Of a stretch of 64,000 bases of DNA, positions 13,201 to 26,600 are shown one piece after another (positions within the stretch are counted from its first letter, which is position 1; each line of letters starts with the position of its first letter). Source of the DNA: Varroa destructor (lineage: Eukaryota; Arthropoda; Arachnida; Mesostigmata; Varroidae); NCBI RefSeq assembly GCF_002443255.2, contig NW_019211455.1, positions 48,853,489-48,917,488 of the forward strand, in the 5' to 3' direction. The translations under genes and the position numbers were made by a program. Under the pieces are notes generated by a model. The model made no database searches. It saw only the letters and a list, made by a program, of their open reading frames with translations, and was not told the origin of the DNA.

Positions 13201-13734
13201 AACCATGTTACTTGCGTTGTGATGGCTAACTTTACTTCTTAATGGGGAAAAATATTTGCGTGGCCCAAGTTGATGAATCTGATAAACTAGATCTTCGTCA
13301 TTTGATGTAGATACTTGATCTTATTTACCAGGTCAAACTTTTACCTCCTTAACTCTTCTCTTAAACTTTCCGAATTTCTCTAGCTATTTACAGAAACATT
13401 AAGCATTTAACCTGCAACTCGTATTGTAGTTCTTACTTTTTTCGTACGCACAGTTCGCGCCATCGATGCCGATCACAAATCATAACTTGTCCTATCGCCA
13501 AGCAAATTTAGGAAAGTTTCTATGTTACATACGGTCCCGAGCGGACGATTTCGATGTTTACTGTACTATGTATGTGTAGTACTGTTGTATGGCTCGTCCT
13601 CTGCAGCGTACTTGTGGCCTGTTTTCCATAAATAAGAAGTGTGCAGGTCGGGAGTTGCGTTTCTCGCTTCGTTAGGTTCGACCCTGGGGAGCGTGTCTCT
13701 CCAATAACTTAGAATTCTAAATCTTGTGGCCACC
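10265..13734. other. Intergenic stretch with one SINE-like element
   Basis: No gene could be supported. It contains the SINE-like element at about 12846-12995. The final 250 bases before 13735 are GC-richer and represent the UQCRH leader and promoter. Confidence 0.4.
12846..12995 (+). repeat. tRNA-derived SINE-like element, copy A
   Basis: A tRNA-like head carries an A-box-like segment (tagcttagtgtat) and, about 50 bases on, a B-box-like GGCTCGAATCC at 12903-12913. A tail of roughly 80 bases resembles that of the copy at 41656. The shared run tatttgcct, the B box and the downstream cgtttc and gatgctg/gatgtgctg segments align in order. Both pol III boxes are degenerate, so this is probably an old copy. 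Confidence 0.5.
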
Positions 13735-14608
13735 ATGCCGGGATTCTTTCGAAGGTACAAGGCTGAAGAAGAGGGTGAACTGGTTGATCCCCAGGTGATG
13801 CTTCGCGCAAAGTGTGGGGAAAAACCGAAGTGTGCGGCATACAAAGAAAAATTCGATGCGTGCGAAGCTCGGGTCCACTCTCGCAAACAGGTAAGGAGAT
13901 GCTGTGCGGTAACCTTGTAGATAAAGTCTCATATTTTATTTAAGTGAGTACTCTGGCAATACTTTTATATCAAAGCGTGGCTTCTTACTTTTACACGTTA
14001 AGCAGTAGGCGGAAGTAGACAAAATGACTAAGTTCTTATTTACAGCTTTGAGCAAAAATCTCACTACATTAGGAAATTTAGAAATCTGTTTATTCGACTA
14101 ATATTAAATGTAGTTCGCAAAGTCGGATTAAGATGAAATGCTCAAAAGCCTTCAGTTGGCGAAAGGCTTTGTACGTGCATTGGTTAGTGACAAAGCGGTA
14201 AGAATTATACGAAGGTACAAGCGGTGTTCTTAATGCCATGGGTATTTCATTTCTATGTAGTCATCTTTACTTTGACATTGAATATGATATGATGTTATAT
14301 TAAACTCATCATAAGATAATGGTGTTGTTGTGTAACATTTCCTATTTAATATTTAGAAATCCACTATTATTCTCTGACGATACTTTTTAGTAGGTTGCAA
14401 ATACAAGAGCAAAGACCGTTACTGATCAGAGAACAAACAACGGTGCTGTTAGTATCAACGTCATAGAAAATACCAACCGAGATATTCAACATTTCGCCCT
14501 GAAAAACCTCTCTTGCAGACGACGGAGACCTGTGCGGAGGAGCTATTCGATTTTATACACTGCGTCGATCATTGTGTTGCACCTGACCTCTTCAAGCACT
14601 TGAAGTAA
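13735..14608 (+). CDS. UQCRH: Cytochrome b-c1 complex subunit 6 (hinge protein)
   Basis: Small acidic intermembrane-space subunit of respiratory complex III that helps cytochrome c dock to cytochrome c1. Two exons, 13735-13890 and 14519-14608, join in phase 0 to 81 residues. The family's paired cysteine motifs are intact: CX9C in [12 protein letters not shown] and CX13C in the second exon, ending [13 protein letters not shown]. An extra cysteine sits near each pair. The start is the ATG in caccATG, a good Kozak context; the frame upstream lacks another ATG. The acidic N-terminal hinge is shorter than in vertebrates (EEEGE). An AATAAA (14608-14613) overlaps the end of the stop codon. Confidence 0.93.
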
Positions 14609-16733
14609 ATAAACAAACAAAATGAATGCGCCAACTTCACGAAGACCATTAAAAACAGCTACTCGTTTTTTAGATTCTCCTTTGAAATATAATGTTTTTG
14701 AATGAAATGTAAGAAATAGAATAAAAAAGAGAGTCAAGTAACACTTCCTTTGCAGTGACTTGTTATCTTAAAGTAGTTAGGGGCATTATTGGAAATAATG
14801 TTTTTACAACAGAAAATCTGTTGAGATAAACATATCTGTGGGCCGAGCTGAGCCAAGCTTAGTAATTTCAGCAGAAACTATGCAAACTTTTTATTTAGAA
14901 AAACGCCGGTATTCTTTAAAGATTATGGACTTCATTATGGCGATAGCAGCTTCACCAAGCTAAGTTGGTAGGGATCGTGAATCTTGCATTATCTTATTTT
15001 TTTTTATTATATTCCATAATTCATATAAAAAATGCTAAGCATTAAATTTATAAGGTACTTAACGTCAAATGCAATTTGTCAACTGAGGAAACCAAGATTT
15101 ATATCAACGCGAAATCCAAGTAACCCGGTTTGATAACAAGGATCCACGTTCTTTTAATCGTAAAGGTGTCGACTGTACGTTGTTCGAATCTAATAACGAT
15201 TTATAATCTGCCTTTTTAGCAGGCAGCAGCATCCACTGTGTTTTTTGTTACTAAACTCTCGAATGCTTGTATCTGATTCCTTAAAGACAAAAGCAACCAA
15301 CAACGTGCCGTTTCCAATAATGACGTCAGACATGGTTACAGAACTCACGTTTTTTTTAGCTGACACCCAGTAGTTTTCCTTTTCGAATAAGGTAGGTGGA
15401 ACAGTGAATGTAAATTAGCGTAGTGAGTTGCGTTTTAGGCAAACTTTGATGAATTTCGCTAAATTAAATTTTCATAATTTTCCCTTATCCTCTGTTCCCA
15501 CCTTTTTATATCTTTAATCAATCTTTGGAGTGTTTATTTTACTTTTCTGAGGTATGTTGTTAGAGGTATTAAAGAAGTTAAAAGAATAACATAGCTCGCA
15601 AAAGAAACTAACTCAAGCTCTTTCACATGAAAACATTTCACCTTCAGTACATTATGCTAGTAAATAAGCATGCAACAATGAAGCAATCATGGTTTCTGTT
15701 TGTTGTTTTTCTTGAGTTGAGCAAGTAGTGTTACATGCTTGTCTCGATACCACAGTTCGAATTGTAAGCTGTTTACATATTATTATACGCTTTCGTCAAT
15801 ACATACATTTCTATACGTAATGCATACCCTTATATTATATTAAGTACTTAGAATTAACACTAAAAGCGCACGTAAGGTTCGCAATTTATTGAATCTACTT
15901 TTATAGTTTCATTTACAGCATAGACAACTCCTGATTGCTACTGGCATTTGCCTCCTTGAAAAATCAAATGAATTAGTCACGGTAGCTCTACTGCTACAAG
16001 TGGCGTAACATTGTGACCAAAATCGCTTCACACATGAAACTATCAATAGATTTACGGCTAAGAGCTGTTGCCTCCTTGTTTAGTTTGTATGCACCCACCA
16101 ATATTTTTTCCTAAATCAAACATTACGTTCCTTATCTTTTATCCTCGCTGACCAAAGCCGTACGCTTTAAATCTTGTCATTATCAGTATACACACTCAAT
16201 TTTGAATAATTCAATTCAGTGAGTATTAAAAATACATACATATAATAGAACAAAACTTTTTCCTTTAAAAATCGATTTTCCTCTTATGATTCGCTGCTTT
16301 CCTTCAAATTTGTGCTTTACAGGTAATCGTTGGTTATGCGTAATCAATTTCACTTATCAAAACGATGTATAACCTCTGATTTGGTTGTCGTTGGCATCTT
16401 CATACAATTGACATCTGCTTACGTTATACGAATAGTACTATCACCCAACAACTTCTTAAGTTTAACCACGACTATTAATATAGTTACGATTTTGCATAGT
16501 AATCAAGCCACGCGTATTTTTACATAAGCACTCTCAAATTTGAATAACTATTATTTGACTGTACTGTGCAATCTTTAATTGATCATTAGCCAGTCGGTTA
16601 AGTAACAAACGAGAAAAAAATCTGCTCTGACAATACAAATTATCGCAGTCTGCTTACGGCATACAATATTTGTGTACTGTACGTTTCTTCGGCTGCCGTT
16701 AGCGACTAATTTGTAACTTACATCTATAAAATA
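14609..16733. other. Intergenic, no gene seen
   Basis: AT-rich DNA between the convergent UQCRH and DCAF17 genes. An ATTAAA for the minus strand (plus 16574-16579) could serve as the DCAF17 poly(A) signal. Confidence 0.4.
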
Positions 16734-19700
16734 TCAATCGAAATCGAAATCGTAATCGTGATCGCGATCTATGGCCGCGGTGGGGAAGGACACCGAGTAA
16801 CGATGATCTGGGCCGAGTGCAGCAACCTTCTTGCAGTCAACCTCCGACAATGAGTCAACGTTGGTGAGTCGGTAAACGTGGGTGTACGAAACAGGAGCGT
16901 TTTGCGCGCGAGCAATTACAACTAGGACGTCCAGGTCCAGTATTAGCGTATAGTCGACATGCTGGCGAAGTGGTAAAGTAGCCGCACATCACGGAGAAAA
17001 ACAGTGAAATATAAGCAGCAGTAGCAACAAGCATATATATCAGATAAATTAATAAGCACATAACTGACTTCTGTGTGAATTCAACAGCAGTACTCAAAAC
17101 TAATTTTAGATCATGGTTATTCCGGCTTGTTCAGCCCAAACAGGGGAAAAGTAGTTACTTGACGCGGAACCAGAGTACTATTTAAAAAAATTGCCTCTGC
17201 GACGTTTTTCTTGTTTCTGCTCTGGACACCGCGACTGAAGCCGCCATATCTTAGGCTTAAGCCGAACTGATACTGAAAATATTTGAAGGTCGGTATTATA
17301 ACGGGATTTAATGATCGATGACGATACTACTACTCGAAGCAGAAACAGACCTCTCCTAAATTACACGACAGAAACAGGAGAAGATCTAATTATACTTACG
17401 GTCTCGAGCGGTTTGTTGAAACGCATCGTACGGACCAGCCGCCCTGAACGGTCGTCAAACATTTGTAGAATCCCACGTTTATTGCGATCACCTGGCTCTC
17501 GACCCAACAGCAACAACATATTTAGCTCATTTTCGTAGTCATCACCAAATAGTAGACGCTTCTCGTCCGGGTCCTCGTCATAGTAGACAGGCACTCCGAA
17601 AATGCTCGCTAGATGGTGTATTCTACAAGGCAGAAATATGCGAATCATACAAGTTTGACACGACTTATTAACAAAGGGGCAACTTGGCAACTGAAATAAG
17701 ATCGATTAGGTAGACTGCTCTGTTTTTGAGGATACTAGTGATACTCGAATTACGCTCAAACGAGCATAAATTAGCTTACAGGTATTGTATAGCGTATATG
17801 TTACTTTACGAGAACGGATTACTCAAATAAACGAAAGAATCCTACAGAGACGAACGCATAAATACAATGCGGGGACAAACTACCTTTGTGACCTACGTAA
17901 GGGATAAGTGCCTGCAGGTACTCCATTATCACGATCTGGCAAAGCTAAACCTCGACCAACATTTCGAGCTCGTCGGGGAGTAATGGGTGGCTGCTGACGA
18001 TTCATTGGAACTTGTCCAAGTGAACTTTGAGGAGGTGCCTCATAATGTTCAGCTGCGTGATAAGGAGCCAGCACGTACGCGACAACTTCGATTGAACCTA
18101 TCTCGTTCTGATGCTGTATTAGTTGGCCTTGTTCCTGAAGCTCAACAAATGACATTTGACGCCGCATTTCCCGTTCGTGGTCTTCACGCTCATCTCGCAC
18201 TGTGGAACGTTGACTGCTAGTTCGGCCTTGGCTTGTACTTTCGCCTGATTCTGTAGGTGCAGCGCAGTCAAAGGGGGCGCTAGTTGGCACCTGACCGTCA
18301 AAGCAAATGTCTCTCACAGGCCTCAAAATGTATGCTGGCTTATCTTCAGGCAGTACTGTGCTGACAGAAGAAGAAGTATCTGATTTGCTTGTATCTCGAT
18401 CGGCCACCTCGACTTTATAGTACCTAAAACAAAGTGCGCAAAAACATGATGATCAAATAATGATTCAAAGAAATACTGGAAAGGGTACCTGCCAATTCAC
18501 ACAAAAAAGCACATAATGAGTTTGTTTTTCTGTACGGTTAACTTTGAACAGTGAATATGTACTACACCTATACGTACTGCTTTTTTAGTTTTGATTAATA
18601 TTTATTCATTTCATAGAGTCCATAGGCTGAAAACTCGAAGAAGAGGCATATATATTCTGAAACGAGTTCATGTTTAAAAACTTCTCTGTCTTTCGCAAAG
18701 AAAAAAAAAGGACCCATATTTTAGTATATATTCTTTATCATGTTGTTATCAAGTGTAATACGATGATTAACGGTTTCAAAGGTATTCTCTCTGTTATGAA
18801 TACCTGACATGTAGAATATTGCACGACCCTAACCTGATCATATCTTGTCGGGCGTGGGCAATGTGTCCATTACCATCGATGTGAAATCGCACGGAGTCCA
18901 TGCGCAGACGATCCGACTGCTCGAATCGTCCCAGCTCTCGGTGGTCGAGAGTTCGTACAGAGTATGTCTCACTTCCCGGCAAATTAGTGACATACATACA
19001 AGGAAAACCTCCTATCTCAACTTGCTGATCGGCATTCGGTACAACTAGAACTGGTTTCGGAAGTGCTACACGCGCAAGGGTAATAAGAAGACCATATCAA
19101 ATGCATATAATAGACACATAAAGCCGTATAGAACGCGTAATTTATGTCGTGCAGGGAACAGAACCTGTTATCAACATGTACAAAACTACACTATGCTATG
19201 CGGCCTTTTTGTCATACGTGTAATATGACGAAAAGGTCGCATAGCTCAAGCCTTGAAATACAATGGTATTTTCTATTACTAGTCTTATATACGTAATATA
19301 AGAATCTTTCACTATTACCTAGAGATTCGTCGTTAACTTAAAACGCTACAGCCTTATTGTACATTCAGGCGTATAAAAGCCAGCACGACCTTGGGGAATG
19401 ACAGCCACACCTTTTTTCAGACGCTCTACTGTACTATCGGACCTAAAACAAAGCAACCTGCCAGTCATGCACACACGTATTTTTTGTCGCTTCAGAAATA
19501 AAGTTTGCATGAAGGATGTTTCACTTTTTAGTATGAACGGTCGCAGCTGCCTTTCATAGGTAAAAACCGTCACTTAAAGAGTTCTCGAGAAGAAAGCGAA
19601 TTCGCGCCCTTTATCGCGTACATTTTAAGCCTACCTGTAATTTCTAATATCGGCTCTGAATCCGGAGAGTTTCGAATTTGACCCATTCGAACAATCTCGT

Positions 19701-20870
19701 CAAAGTCGTAGAGACGCATTTCCTTTTTTTTGCGGTATAGCATGTACAGAATGCCATCTTGAAGATAGACTTTTTCCAGAGCTCGTCCAAATACACGACG
19801 CGGGAACGGCACACGCAAAGCCTGCATTACAATCCGACATTTGGATAATGTCACTCTGTTCTGGGTTGTCTCATTTGAAGAACGAACACGGTCATTTTAC
19901 AAATGAAGCCCGATATTCTAATGCTGAAAATATGTCCAGCTTCCATAAATGCGCATGCTGTAACAAAGTGCGGATTTAATTGAGATGATTACTATGGAAC
20001 TCAATTGTAAAAAACGCTAGAGATATGATTTCTATGTCAACGGGCCAAGTATTAAATAAATCCCAGGTAGATAGAACATTTGCATAACGTGTAGGTTCTA
20101 TGCAGAAATGAATAGTCACTTAAGATGCTCGAAACGAGATGTAGGCATTACTTCTCGTTGTTATATTTTACTTGCCTTGGTGATTTCGGAACCAATGTTT
20201 AAAATAACCATATAACATAAAACTAGGTGAGAGCTACTTTTCGTCGAGTAAACGACAATCTGATTTTTTGCCTCTTCATGCTGCATCGCGCGATAGTGAA
20301 ACTGAAACGAAAAAGCAACAAAAGAATTTCGTTCTTGATTTTCCATTCAGGTGCAAGATTAACTACTATGAAGATTTTTACTCAATAAATAATGGTAGTA
20401 ATTATTATTACTGTGATTGGTAAATTACCGTAGAATCCCCTGGAAGTGCAAGATTAATTGTGTTAAGATGATCTCCAGTATGCAAATTTCGGACTTCCAG
20501 AGTGTCCACTGTTGTTAGTATTAACAACAGCTCGTAGGGGGGCGGGTTAGGATTTACCTGTAATAGTCAGAATAACAAATATCAATAAGCACGCATGACC
20601 TAATTTGTCCACTTTTACCAAAAACGAGCTTTGTTTTAATAACAGCCGAGGAAAACTCAGTAATCGAAATCTAGGCCATAAATAAAAGTTTGCTCTCGCA
20701 GGGAGCAACAATAGTGTTTTTGAATCTTGAATTAGGCTTCTTTTGAATAGGCAAGCGCCCAGTATTTGTTGGGTAAAACGTGAACTATTTATTCCTTAAC
20801 ATAGAAGAATACCAAAAATTTTGAGCCAATCGTGCTGGTATTTGAATAAACGGTACAGTGATTATTTGCT

Positions 20871-20909
<39 letters not shown>

Positions 20910-21729
20910 ATGCGTAAGTTTGAACCTCTAAACATTTACAGTGTACGGAAAACGCTAAGAAAAGTCATGCAAAGTTCTTGCTAAGCCGTGACATTGACTG
21001 TCACATTTATAATTTTATTTATAGTGTTATAAAATTCGTTCGCTTCTCAAATTATAAGGTTCATACCATTCCAGGAAGCGTAATGCTCAACACGCATTCA
21101 CTTGTTCCGCCGACGCGTCTTCGTTTTGGAAGTACGTAAGTCTGGACTGGTTTACACTTAGGACCGCGGAGCGAATAACAGCGTCGGTTATTGTCGAGGA
21201 AAAGCTTATCATGACTGTAAAATATATTTAAAAAAATATATATATATTTATTTCCAGTTCGACGTAACCACGTTCTGTCCACCGTCAATATAAAAAATAA
21301 ATGAGAAAATACTAATTAATCTGCTAATGTAAACGCTTGGAAAACATTTCTATGCTTTTAATAATAGCGAATTAAACAGGTTAGTGCGTCAGAACGAAAT
21401 GCTTCAGTGTGAAAATAATTATAAGTTAAATACCTGGTTGCACTTAATCTTGCATTACCTAGTAACGTGTCGCATCGATTATGTTTAAAAGAACTACGAA
21501 AATAAGAAATTATCTTAACAATGATATCCTTCATAGCTTACTGAAGAAATTGAGGAGTTCCACTGCTGCAGTCCTTCATGACAGGTAAAAATATCCAGTT
21601 TGGTGACGCATTTAAATTGGCCATCAGCCGATTCTGGTACCTGTACATGTTTTGCATTCGACGACTGTACGGACCCAGTCTGCGTGCCTCCACTGCCTGC
21701 AAACTATTCATAGGAATTATGGGCCGCAT
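16734..21729 (-). CDS. DCAF17: DDB1- and CUL4-associated factor 17 homologue
   Basis: Substrate receptor of the CUL4-DDB1 ubiquitin ligase, nucleolar in mammals. Ten exons on the minus strand (21729-21542, 21214-21067, 20557-20429, 20301-20176, 19821-19635, 19428-19363, 19065-18834, 18423-17884, 17622-17400, 16961-16734) join in phase to 688 residues. Similarity to vertebrate DCAF17 is spread along the length: the tyrosine-rich start with HDKLFLDNNRRCYSL, the beta-propeller strand LEVRNLHTGDHLNTINL, the ILYMLYRKKKEMRLYDFDEI segment, IGGFPCMYVT followed by VRFHIDGNGHI, DDYENELNMLLLLG, and VLVVIARAQNAPVSYTHVYR near the C-terminus. The 540-base eighth exon carries a polar, Ser/Gln/Arg-rich insertion of over 100 residues, making the protein longer than the roughly 520-residue human form. 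The intron between 20176 and 19821 has a GC donor. The acceptor of the sixth exon is uncertain: 19442 would bring a stop, 19428 keeps frame. A C-terminal Asp/Phe tail (DRDHDYDFDFD) is unusual. Confidence 0.85.
19196..19244 (+). repeat. Near-perfect inverted repeat / RNA hairpin in a DCAF17 intron
   Basis: Two 21-base arms (19196-19216 and 19224-19244) flank a 7-base loop (cgtgtaa). Read as plus-strand RNA, all 21 positions pair, two of them as G-U wobbles; the bases just outside (19195 and 19245) pair too. The minus-strand transcript would have two A-C mismatches instead. It could be a short fold-back element, a structured RNA or chance. Confidence 0.6.
20875..20907. repeat. (TA)n microsatellite
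   Basis: About 16 uninterrupted TA units in a DCAF17 intron. Confidence 0.95.
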
Positions 21730-22141
21730 TTTCGCAATCTTTCGTGACCCAGTAGATTCTGTGTGATGATCGACCGATTCGTTGGGTCGAACGTTACGAC
21801 ATATGGTAGGGTTTCGCTATATGCAAGCCTTGGAACCGCTTGTTGCAAACATGCCTGCCTCCGAAGATTACCAAAAGCTGATCCCGTCTTTCGAGACGCT
21901 ACCAATAGAGATCCATAAAAGATTCATCAAATATTGTAGTATGGCTAATGGAACTAATAGAATCAAGGAAACGTGGTTGACAAATAATATTAAGATAAAA
22001 TATAGCACCTAGCCTTGTCGCTACAGATATTCGCACACAAAAGGATGCTTTATAAATTAGTAAGCATCTAAACGGTTTGTAACAACTGTGACATTTAGAA
22101 AAGATTATGTTTGCAAACCCAAAAAGGTATAAAAGCCAACA

Positions 22142-22213
<72 letters not shown>

Positions 22214-23696
22214 ATTGTATTAAAGTAAAGCTGTATAAAATTAATGAAGAATAGGCACAGACACGTAAATATTTCTGGCTGGTTTTTCAGTAAACAATAT
22301 ACACGCAGTAGAAGTACTAAAAAAAATATGAGTACACATATCGTCGATTTTTACACATGTTGTACATTACACGTTGAATTTTTAAATTAATGCATTTTTA
22401 AACGCTTCTCTATAAGAAAATCATGCGCGCAATGTTCGATGCGTATCTCCTTCTCGGAAATCGGCGCGCCATGTCAAAGTCCCAAATGACACTCTCTGAT
22501 TATTTGCTAAAGCCTTGCGTCCATCAATAAATACATGTACGACACAGTTGTTTCATGTGTGCGGATATGGTGTATTTTTTAAACAGATCTATTTCTCGAT
22601 ATTACATTGCGTCTATTCTAGACGATCGAGTGTACCATAGCAGAGAGAACAGCACTGCAGTTCAGTATATACTGTATACAAAACACAGATCATAAATGGC
22701 CGCCTATACCAAAACAATAAGCAACCAGATGATGCTCAAGTAATGTTACTTCGGTGAAAAGCTTTAGCGCGTTAGGCTTCGACGGAAATCAATAAGCAGC
22801 AATAAAACTTCGTAGAAGTAACCAAATCATCGAAAAAATGTTTTATTCGATAAGATGTGTGGAGCTTCTCGTGAGACAGGTTACTTGTCTAGAAACAGCT
22901 TTGGTAACGTTAGTGCATCTAGTCATGTGTCTCCAATCCACGTGTTTGGTTTCATTTGCAAACGACGAAATTTTGTGAAATATCTCTACAAAACAAGTAT
23001 TTTCATTAATTTTGGTAAGTGCACCTAATAGAGTAGTGGCAGCTGCTAGTATTTCCATGATGTTGACACCCTACCCGTTTTCTCATTTCCAAGAAACAAA
23101 TCAAGTCAGTCAATAAGCACGTGCTAAAAATTTAGCTCGATTTCGGTGCCCCTCTATGGGAAGCGCTCACCCGTTGATTCACTTGGGCCTCTCATTATTT
23201 TTACTCCGAAGCTAGTTTGACATATTAATCATGCCATTTATCATAGCTTCTATATGCGACATATATAGCTTTATTGGATACAACGCCATCATTTGCAGTA
23301 TAAATTAATAAAAAAGGGACCCAGTGCGCGAATTCGGTGTTTTATTTTTAACATTTTTGGCGACTAATATTGACAAATTCACGATAAAATACGTTAAAAT
23401 ATATGAGTAACTTTTAGATAGGCTCCTGAACATCCTTATTACAGAGATCAAATGCAGAATATCTTACAGCCGTCGTGATAAATGATAATCACCGTTCTGT
23501 CATGCATATAAATGGATTCAGGTGAAAATATTGGGAAATCATCTTTACTCGACATTCATATTACTACAGTACCACTTCTGTCAACTGTGAAAGTTGTTCC
23601 TTATCAAAATGAGCATTTTTTAACCATTTTTTTCAACCTATACCTCCCATTTAATTTATATTTTTACCTGAACGCATTTGTACTCATTAAGTGACG
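21730..23696. other. Divergent intergenic region, DCAF17 to GRWD1
   Basis: Contains the promoters of two divergently transcribed genes and a long TA microsatellite; no additional gene could be supported. Confidence 0.4.
22143..22215. repeat. (TA)n / TATATG microsatellite
   Basis: About 30 TA units followed by imperfect TATATG units. Confidence 0.95.
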
Positions 23697-26600
23697 ATGA
23701 TCAATCCTAAGAAGAAGGCAGATGGAAAGGACGATGAGGATTTGTCATCATGCGTCTCCGAAAGCGAGCAGATGGAGCAGGGCCAGTCTGAAGACGCTCA
23801 AATGCAAAGTGACGAGAACACCGAAGACAACGACGACGATGATGGTCATGCTGATGATGATGATGAAGACAGTGAGAACGATGAAAATAATAAAAGTCAG
23901 TAACATGGAAACCAATATTAACAGAACATAAGAAAATTTAATGTTGTGCAGCCTACTATAGTTCGTTCTCGTGTTTATGATAACCATGTCTGTTAAGCAG
24001 CAATAGCAAAATTAATAATAATAATCATAGTTCTATTTATTCCAAAAAATTCTAACTATACTTAACTAATGTTTTCAACCATCTTTAAGCTGTATATTGT
24101 GTATTATGTTTGTTTTTATCCAGAAAGCGGAAAAGAAGACGGAGAAGGTGGTGGCGTGTTCATACCGGGCAAACGAATCTTAGCCGAAGATGAAGAGTTA
24201 ATCATGGATCATAACGCATACGTCCTTTACCACCAGGCAACCACATTCGCGCCTTGCCTTAGCTTCGATATCCTTCGTGACCAACTAGGAGACAATCGTG
24301 CCGACGTGTTCCCTTTGACGGTGTACATCGTCGCTGGTATGTAACCACACTGATGCATTTTCAGCGTAGATTAGATGCTCCTTTAGAGATATTCGCCGTG
24401 TTTGAGACAGCTCACAAAGCTATCCTAGTGCTTCATATAATAAACAACAAAGTTGAAGCCAAATAAGCAAAGTCATTATTTAATATATTAGGAAAATAAT
24501 TCACAGCCAGTTATAGTCTTTTTTGCATTACTCTGCAGGTACGCAAGCTGAAACACATGAACAGAACAATCTATTATGCATGAAATTGTGGAACATGCAT
24601 CGAATTGACCAAACCCACGGCAACGACGATGACGACGACGACGACGACAGCGCCGAAGACGATAATGACGCCTATGATGACTATAACACACAGGATACAG
24701 CAAATCGAAAGCCCAAGCTCAACGTTGCCAGTGTCCCACATTCAGGTGCTATTAATAGGTTGGTATATAAGCTCATACTCTATTTAAACAGAATGCGTCT
24801 ATTAGACAGGGTTACCGATCTCTGAGGGTTCTAAAGGCACTAATGTGAATCAGGAAAGAATTAGAAACTCAAAACGTCCAAAAACAATTCAATTAGTATA
24901 TTATTCGCAAATTAGCAAGTGAACGGATAACAATTAAATTGTAATAATAATGACGTATTTCAGAGTTCGAGTTCAGGAGTTTGCGAACGGGAGAAAAATA
25001 TGCGCTAGCTGGTCAGATAATGGGTCTGTTTATGTAACAGATATTACTGAAGCAGTTGCCGCAACACAGAAAAGTGAACTGTTAACAAGTTATATCAAAA
25101 AGAAGCTGGCTCCACAACCGTTTTTCAAGTTTTCTGGTAGGCGTTTTCGAAAAGACAGCATTTCCATTTAGTGCAAAAGAAGTTACATATAAGTGCAAAT
25201 GCCTATACCTGTTACATACAAATGCCCATTCTAAGTGTGTTTTTTTCCCTAAAAATTAAAAGCACTCAATAATTCCAAAGAATATCTACTAATTGAAGCT
25301 GTTATATAGAACCTTCATAAATTCTTCTTTTCTAGAAAGCGGCGTTTTAGCGTGACATCGTCCTTATACCTTGCATCCTTATTCCTGCTTGGTTTTTCGG
25401 ATAACTTACCTATTAAAGTATCTATACAGGTGTATATACTTTAATATATATAAAAAAGTAACCCTATAGTCTTTCCTAGTAATTTTGTTTATCTAAAATG
25501 TTTTTGTCCAGGTAATTTACTTTTGACAATATTTCTATTTGAACAGGCCACAAAAAAGAGGGGTTTGGTCTTGACTGGTCACCAATGGTCCCTGGACAAC
25601 TCGCGTCGGGAGATTGCTACCGCAGTATTCATGTATGGCGTCCCTTGGATAATGGCGCTCGATTCAAAGTCGATGAACGACCTTTAATGGGCCACACTGA
25701 TAGTGTCGAGGACATACAGTGGTCGCCAAACGAAAGCAGCGTATTGGCCAGTTGTTCTGTGGACAAATCCGTGCGAATATTCGATATTCGTGCTAATCCA
25801 GCCAAAGCATGCATGCTATCAGTAGCAGACGCACATACAAGCGACGTCAACGTGATCGGGTGGAACCGAGTTGACAAAACATTCCTACTATCTGGCGGGG
25901 ACGATGGCATAATTAAAGTCTGGGACCTCCGACAATTCAAGACAGGCAAGCCGGTTACACTCTTTGATTACCACAAAGCGCCTATCACTTCAATTGAATG
26001 GCATCCTACGGATAGCACCGTTTTTGCGGTAAGTTTGATGCACTCAACGTGACTACACTGTCGAATCACTGACTATTGAATGGACAAGTAAAGTTGTCGG
26101 CGGCACCTAGCATGCATTTAAGTGTCTTTAGTTATTCATGACGTTAAAAGCTATGATGAATAACACATGGCTTATTGTGGCAAGTATAGAAATTACTTTT
26201 AACCACAGTTGTTATCGCTTACTCGATATAGTTGACAGTAACTCTTGATGAATATTGAACCGATAAATAAATGCATATTTTCTTACTTCTTTGAAGGCCT
26301 CGTCGGAGGATGACTGTGTCACGTTATGGGATCTTGCTATTGAGCATGACGCGGAAACCGTGGCAGCCCAGGGAGCTGAGGGAGATGGTGTTGATGACCT
26401 CCCACCACAATTGCTCTTTATTCACCAGGTATGGTAAAAGATGATAAGGATTTAAGAAATAAGGCATTTAATCGCAGTGCTAGACTATTTAACGCTTAAG
26501 AAAACAGGAAGACAAACTAAAATCAGCTGAAATTTCCATGCGATGCCCTGGAAACTGGTAATCACTGCCTGCATTTATAATCTACTTTGCAACTACTATT

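Noticed and set aside
13675..13687. B-box-like GGTTCGACCCTGG upstream of UQCRH, considered as a tRNA gene
   Set aside because: No A box or foldable cloverleaf could be found at the right distance; it lies in the UQCRH leader.
17400..17622. Phospholipid scramblase-like pattern in the ninth DCAF17 exon
   Set aside because: The scramblase cysteine motifs are missing, and flanking exons match DCAF17 in order, so the scramblase resemblance is superficial.
23722..23987. Frames on both strands overlapping the first GRWD1 exon
   Set aside because: Shadows produced by the GAT/GAC repeat in other frames.
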